Assembly: GCF_903166545.1 (NCBI RefSeq)
Contig: NZ_CAESCH010000001.1
Coordinates: 3,910,001 to 3,974,000, forward strand
Direction: 5' to 3'
From: Metabacillus schmidteae
GTDB lineage: Bacteria; Bacillota; Bacilli; Bacillales; Bacillaceae
DNA: 64,000 bases
Shown: positions 60,090-64,000 of the stretch, in pieces
How positions within the stretch are numbered: position 1 is the first letter of the stretch
Layout of the letters: every line of letters begins with the position of its first letter
The notes under the pieces: generated by a model
The model's input: only the letters and a program-made list of their open reading frames with translations
Databases searched by the model: none
What the model was told of the DNA's origin: nothing
Program-made: the position numbers and the translations under genes

Positions 60090-60827
60090 ACAAATAAAAA
60101 ATACTCTCTCAGTTTTTTCATTTGGCTGGTTAGCTAAATCAAAGTCTCCACAAATAGTTAAAATTTCAAATGAGGCTTCTTTAAGCCACATTGTATATTC
60201 TTCAATAGAGAAAGTACGCTGATAGTGTAACTCATCATAACGTTCATAAAATTCATCTCTTTTTACGAAAAAAGTCATATCATGCTCAATACTGTTCGGT
60301 TCCTCACCTATAAAGGAATTCCAAATAAAGCTGACTTCTTCATCTTGATCAGCAAACGTTGCATTTGCAAACACATTGTGGATTTTATGTAAGGAATGAA
60401 CATCAAAAATAAATAATCCTTCATTTTGAAGCTGTGAATGCACAGCTTCAAACGTTGCATGTACATCTTGTTTTGTCTCTAAATAATTTAGGGAATCACA
60501 ACATATTGTGATCACATCAAAAGGATTTGGAAACCCTGTTAGATTTCGCATATCCTGCTTGAGAAACAAAATATTTGTTTTGTTATTTTCAGCTTTTGAT
60601 TGTGCAACTGTCAACATGTCCTCGCTAAGATCCACACCAGTTACTGACAATTGTTTTTTATTTGCTAGTAAAACAGAAATTTCTCCCGTTCCACAACCAA
60701 CATCTAATAAGGTGGATGCTCCCGGAAGATAAAGTGAGATCGATTTTTCTATCAAATTCACCCACTGTCCGTAGGGAGCATCCTTCATTAATTGATCATA
60801 GATATAGGCGAAACCTTGATAAATCAT
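60078..60827 (-). CDS. yqeM: Class I SAM-dependent methyltransferase YqeM
   Basis: Predicted methyltransferase of 249 residues, substrate unknown. SAM motif I is LLDVGCGTGEIS, motif II/post-I GVDLSEDMLTVA and motif III DVITICCDSLNYL. It overlaps rsfS by 4 bases and belongs to the nadD-yqeK-rsfS-yqeM operon, so a link to ribosome or NAD metabolism is only by position. Confidence 0.93.
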   Translation of the reverse strand: MIYQGFAYIYDQLMKDAPYGQWVNLIEKSISLYLPGASTLLDVGCGTGEISVLLANKKQLSVTGVDLSEDMLTVAQSKAENNKTNILFLKQDMRNLTGFPNPFDVITICCDSLNYLETKQDVHATFEAVHSQLQNEGLFIFDVHSLHKIHNVFANATFADQDEEVSFIWNSFIGEEPNSIEHDMTFFVKRDEFYERYDELHYQRTFSIEEYTMWLKEASFEILTICGDFDLANQPNEKTERVFFICKKR

Positions 60828-61180
60828 TGTTCCAGCTCACTAACAAGATCTTCCAGAGGAGCATCTCCCCATAATCGCTCTAAATTATAGTAGCTTCTCT
60901 CATCTTTATGAAAAACATGTGCTACCACATCACCTAAATCGATTAGTATCCAACGTGCTTCATCAAAACCTTCAAGCCTTTTTACATGAATTCCGTTTTC
61001 TTCCGCTTGTTCTTTCATCTCTCTTGCAATAGCTTGCACTTGTTTGTCTGAATTACCATGACAAATAAGAAAATAATCTGCAATTAATGAAATTCCGTTC
61101 ATATTAAGTGCAATAAGATCCTCCGCACGTTTGCTGTCAGCTGCTTTTGCTACAATTGTTAAAATATCTCTACCTGTCAT
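60824..61180 (-). CDS. rsfS: Ribosomal silencing factor RsfS
   Basis: Ribosome dimerisation-blocking factor of 118 residues that binds uL14 and prevents subunit joining in starvation. It shows the family stretches DLIALNMNGISLIADYFLICHG, within residues 21-42, and RLEGFDEARWILIDLGDVVAHVF, within 78-100, ending YYNLERLWGDAP. It overlaps yqeK by one base and yqeM by four. Confidence 0.96.
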   Translation of the reverse strand: MTGRDILTIVAKAADSKRAEDLIALNMNGISLIADYFLICHGNSDKQVQAIAREMKEQAEENGIHVKRLEGFDEARWILIDLGDVVAHVFHKDERSYYNLERLWGDAPLEDLVSELEQ

Positions 61181-61752
61181 TAACTTTTTTGTCCTCCTTT
61201 TAATACTAAAGAATTATAAGTTTTAAGTGTATCTGGATATATGGCTTGATTTTTTTTCAGTAAGAAACTGATTGTGTTTTGTAAAGACTTTAAAAGTGCT
61301 TTATCTAAACTGGTTTCTGCAAGTTCTCTTACTTCTTCTACACCCGGAAAATGTCTTCCCGGTTCTATATAGTCTGCCACATAAATGATTTTTTCAAGCA
61401 AAGTCATATTTGGTCGCCCGGAAGTATGGTACTTTATGGCACGTAGAATTTCTTTATCCTTAATACCTACTTCTTTTTTAACCAAATATGCTCCAACCGG
61501 TGCATGCCATAACTCACTATTATGCTCTAATAATTTTGCTGGCATTTCCTGATCTTTAATTATTTTTTCCATCTCTTTTTTAGGTCTAAATTTAGCATAA
61601 TCATGAAAGATGGCAGCTAGTTCCGCTTTTTTAACATCTCCTCCATATTTTTGAGAAAGATGGATTGCTGTCTCCATTACACCTAATGTATGAACATATC
61701 GATGCTCGGTTATTTGTTCTGCAACGATTTTTAAGGCTGCGTCACGTTCCAT
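61180..61752 (-). CDS. yqeK: HD-domain hydrolase YqeK (Ap4A-type phosphohydrolase)
   Basis: HD-superfamily metal-dependent hydrolase of 190 residues. Metal ligands are in [23 protein letters not shown] and the HAPVGAYL and KYHTSGRP segments. Members hydrolyse diadenosine tetraphosphate symmetrically. The ATG at 61752, with GAGGAG about 10 bases upstream, is preferred over an earlier frame. It overlaps the end of nadD by 11 bases, a conserved pairing. Confidence 0.95.
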   Translation of the reverse strand: MERDAALKIVAEQITEHRYVHTLGVMETAIHLSQKYGGDVKKAELAAIFHDYAKFRPKKEMEKIIKDQEMPAKLLEHNSELWHAPVGAYLVKKEVGIKDKEILRAIKYHTSGRPNMTLLEKIIYVADYIEPGRHFPGVEEVRELAETSLDKALLKSLQNTISFLLKKNQAIYPDTLKTYNSLVLKGGQKS

Positions 61753-62314
61753 ATAAATGATTCTCCTCAATATATCTTCTCACATTATCCTGGATAAGAA
61801 ACTCTGTATTTCCACCGGTTCTAAGTCGTTCTCTTACCATTGTCGAAGACACCTCAAACAGTGGAATCTCAACCTCCATAACTGGATAAGGTGTCTTGGT
61901 TTCATACCCGCTTCTTTTCACACCAACGAATGTAACCAATTTAATCACTTCATCAATTTTATGCCAATTTGGCAAATACTCAATCATATCTGCTCCTATG
62001 ATAAAATAAAACGTATGATTAGGAAATTCTTCAGTTAACAACCTTAAAGTATCATATGTATAAGACGGTCCTTCACGCTCTAATTCAATTGTATTAACTG
62101 AAAATTCCGGGTGATCCTTTACAGCAATTGTGATCATATTTAGCCGATGGTCACTCTCAGTAAAGTGATCTGTTTGTTTATGAGGAGGAATTTGATTAGG
62201 AATAAACCATATTTCCGATAATTGCAAGGCCTGCCTTACCTCACTTGCAATTAATAGGTGGCCCAGATGGGGTGGATCAAAAGTTCCACCTAAAATTCCT
62301 ATTTTTTTTGACAT
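61742..62314 (-). CDS. nadD: Nicotinate-nucleotide adenylyltransferase
   Basis: NAD biosynthesis enzyme that forms deamido-NAD from nicotinate mononucleotide and ATP, 190 residues. It has the nucleotidyltransferase [18 protein letters not shown] motif at the start and a C-terminal [14 protein letters not shown] [20 protein letters not shown] site precedes the ATG. It lies 20 bases after yhbY and overlaps yqeK. Confidence 0.97.
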   Translation of the reverse strand: MSKKIGILGGTFDPPHLGHLLIASEVRQALQLSEIWFIPNQIPPHKQTDHFTESDHRLNMITIAVKDHPEFSVNTIELEREGPSYTYDTLRLLTEEFPNHTFYFIIGADMIEYLPNWHKIDEVIKLVTFVGVKRSGYETKTPYPVMEVEIPLFEVSSTMVRERLRTGGNTEFLIQDNVRRYIEENHLYGT

Positions 62315-62334
62315 CCTTCATTCCTCCCTATTTG

Positions 62335-62628
62335 TTAATTAGGTAGCCGAATTTGCTTATTTTCTTTGGATTCTTTATATAACACAATCGTATTTCCAAT
62401 AACCTGAACAAGCTCTGCACCTGTTCCTTTCACGATTTCTTCAGCAACTGTATTTTTATCATCTTCACAATTTTGCAGTACAGACACTTTAAATAATTCA
62501 CGAGCCTCAAGTGTATCTGCTAATTGCTTAATCATATTTTCATTAACTCCGCCCTTACCAACTTGAAATATTGGATTTAAGTGGTGAGCTTCAGACCGCA
62601 AAAAGCGCTTTTGTTTTCCTGTTAACAT
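62335..62628 (-). CDS. yhbY: CRM-domain RNA-binding protein YhbY
   Basis: Small ribosome-assembly-associated RNA-binding protein of 97 residues (YqeI in B. subtilis). The CRM domain shows LTGKQKRFLRSEAHHLNPIF, within residues 2-21, and the GKGGVNENMI loop. It starts inside the last codons of aroE (7-base overlap). Confidence 0.95.
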   Translation of the reverse strand: MLTGKQKRFLRSEAHHLNPIFQVGKGGVNENMIKQLADTLEARELFKVSVLQNCEDDKNTVAEEIVKGTGAELVQVIGNTIVLYKESKENKQIRLPN

Positions 62629-63464
62629 GATGTACCTCCTAGTTGGTCATTAACAATTTTTGTCATCTTTTCAATTGATGGAGCTTGTTTTGTCCATAGC
62701 TCAAAAGCAAGTGCTGCTTGATATACAAACATTCCAACACCTGTATGAACCGTTAAACCCAGCTCCTTGGCTTCTTTTAACAAAGCCGTATAAATTGGGT
62801 TATAAATAATATCACTTACGATTGCTGACTTTTTAGCATTTTTTAGTGATAAAGGCTTTTGATCGACATGAGGATGCAGGCCTACAGCTGTAGTTTGGAT
62901 AATGATGTCATATTTTTCAATATCAATCTCAGCTTCTTGTATGTTAAGAGCCTTACTATTGTTTGAAAAAGGGCACTCATTAATAAGCTCTTCAGCCTTT
63001 GAAATAGTACGATTACAAATATCTATTTCCTGACAACCTTGGTGAGTAAGTGCAAAGTAAATCCCCCTTGCTGCACCACCTGCACCAATAATGAGTATTT
63101 TATGATCTGAAATTGGCTTATTAAGCATTTCTTTTAAAGATTCAATATATCCATTTCCGTCTGTATTGTGCCCAACTAATCGACCATTTTCGTTTACAAC
63201 GGTATTCACTGCACCTGCTATCTTTGCTGTTTCATGCAATTTGTCTAAAAATGGAATAATAGAAATCTTATGCGGAATCGTAACATTAAATCCTCTAACC
63301 CCTAATAATTTTAATGCTTGAACAGATTCCTCTAATTTTTCCGTTTCCACATGGAAAGCATGGTAATAATTGTCCAAGTTTTTTTCTCTAAATGCATCAT
63401 TATGGATAGCGGGTGACATTGAATGCTCAACTGGACAACCGATCAACCCATATAATTTCCCCAT
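62622..63464 (-). CDS. aroE: Shikimate dehydrogenase
   Basis: Aromatic amino-acid pathway enzyme, 280 residues, that reduces 3-dehydroshikimate with NADPH. It shows the substrate-binding GCPVEHSMSPAIHN and NVTIPHK, the nucleotide motif IIGAGGAARGIYFAL and the C-terminal GVGMFVYQAALAFELWT. The ATG at 63464 with GGGAGAG upstream gives the length of the B. subtilis enzyme. It lies 16 bases after yqeH. Confidence 0.97.
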   Translation of the reverse strand: MGKLYGLIGCPVEHSMSPAIHNDAFREKNLDNYYHAFHVETEKLEESVQALKLLGVRGFNVTIPHKISIIPFLDKLHETAKIAGAVNTVVNENGRLVGHNTDGNGYIESLKEMLNKPISDHKILIIGAGGAARGIYFALTHQGCQEIDICNRTISKAEELINECPFSNNSKALNIQEAEIDIEKYDIIIQTTAVGLHPHVDQKPLSLKNAKKSAIVSDIIYNPIYTALLKEAKELGLTVHTGVGMFVYQAALAFELWTKQAPSIEKMTKIVNDQLGGTSC

Positions 63465-63480
63465 ACACAACTCTCCCTAA

Positions 63481-64000
63481 TTAAATTAGCGATTTTCTAA
63501 GTGTGACATTTACTCCCTTTGGTGCAAAAGCTACTATTTTTTTACCCGGATTATTTACTGTAACCCAACCTAAACCCGAAAAGACAACATCTGTTTTCCC
63601 TTCATGAATTGTTAATTCATGAGGAACTAATTCCGGGAAAGTTTCTACATCTTCTTTTCTTGGAGGTGTTAAAAGCTCTCCTACATGTTTTTCATATAAG
63701 CTACTAGCATTCTCTAGTTTTGTTCGATGAATGTTCAACTCGGTCGGAATATAGCAAACAAGTGCTTCTCTTCCACCTGATACATAATCTAACCTGGCAA
63801 GCCCTCCAAAATATAAGGTTTGTTGTTCATTTAATTGGAAAACTTTTGGTTTAATTTCCTTCTTAGGACTTAATAGTTTTAGATCACGCTTATCAATAAA
63901 GTGTGCCATTTGATGGTGATTGATAATACCTGGAGTATCATACAAGGAAGCACCATTGTCCAACGGTATTTCGATTAAGTCTAATGTTGTGCCTGGATAA
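63481..64000 (-). CDS. yqeH: C-terminal part of ribosome-biogenesis GTPase YqeH
   Basis: Partial gene cut by the right edge; 172 codons are visible. YqeH is a circularly permuted GTPase for 30S assembly. The fragment begins inside the permuted G domain, with YPGTTLDLIEIPLDNG (the G1/G2 segment) and the G3 motif LYDTPGIINHHQMAHFID. It continues through the C-terminal domain (LARLDYVSG, FSGLGWVTV, VAFAPKGVNVTLR). The zinc-finger N-terminus and G4/G5 motifs would lie beyond the edge. It is upstream of aroE in the same operon. Confidence 0.96.
   Translation of the reverse strand, partial: YPGTTLDLIEIPLDNGASLYDTPGIINHHQMAHFIDKRDLKLLSPKKEIKPKVFQLNEQQTLYFGGLARLDYVSGGREALVCYIPTELNIHRTKLENASSLYEKHVGELLTPPRKEDVETFPELVPHELTIHEGKTDVVFSGLGWVTVNNPGKKIVAFAPKGVNVTLRKSLI

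Overview
This window is conserved core chromosome of an AT-rich, endospore-forming member of the Bacillaceae (Bacillus sensu lato). Sporulation genes (gpr, spoIIP, yqxA, yqfC, yqfD, yqfQ, yqfZ), a CIRCE-controlled hrcA-grpE-dnaK operon, a glycyl T-box, the DNA-uptake genes comEA/EB/EC and the yqaiI-type gene-dnaG-sigA block all occur in an order close to the yqeH-to-yqfZ region of Bacillus subtilis. That comparison comes from knowledge of the B. subtilis map, not from an alignment. No insertion sequence, prophage, CRISPR array, rRNA or tRNA gene was seen.

Layout, left to right. 1-9.1 kb: N-terminus of a chemoreceptor-like protein, a Na/Pi cotransporter, a DUF1189 membrane protein, YqfZ, IspG, two small genes including yqfX, the nucleotidase YqfW, a zinc-uptake cluster (ABC ATPase, permease, Zur) and YqfT. 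9.1-15.7 kb: endonuclease IV, helicase CshB, YqfQ, IspH, YqfO/Nif3, TrmK and cytochrome c550. 15.9-25.4 kb: an unknown membrane protein, sigA, dnaG, a YaiI-family gene, yqfL-ccpN regulators and glyQS with its T-box. 25.4-34.4 kb: recO, yqzL, era, cdd, dgkA, ybeY, pgpH, phoH, yqfD, yqfC, yqfB. 34.4-41.9 kb: floA-nfeD behind a sigma-W promoter, yqeY-rpsU, deoC, mtaB, rsmE, prmA. 41.9-53 kb: dnaJ, dnaK, grpE, hrcA, hemW, lepA, yqxA, spoIIP, gpr. 53-64 kb: rpsT, holA, yqzM, comEC-EB-EA, comER, then yqeM-rsfS-yqeK-nadD-yhbY-aroE-yqeH, the last running off the right edge.

Most genes are on the minus strand and form tight operons for protein synthesis and ribosome biogenesis (era, ybeY, rsfS, yqeH, lepA, prmA, rsmE, mtaB, rpsU, rpsT), protein folding, DNA metabolism (dnaG, recO, nfo, holA), isoprenoid synthesis (ispG, ispH) and spore formation. 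Plus-strand islands are flanked by hairpin terminators, several of them bidirectional. Start codons were often moved downstream of the longest reading frame to match ribosome binding sites and family lengths; TTG or GTG starts are frequent.

I found no convincing previously undescribed multi-gene system. The most notable non-genic signals are a dispersed intergenic repeat of about 75-100 bp in four copies, three of which abut the T-tract of an intrinsic terminator; an inverted repeat that may mask the spoIIP ribosome binding site on read-through RNA; and several unassigned perfect inverted repeats. Promoter and operator calls rest on motif reading by eye.
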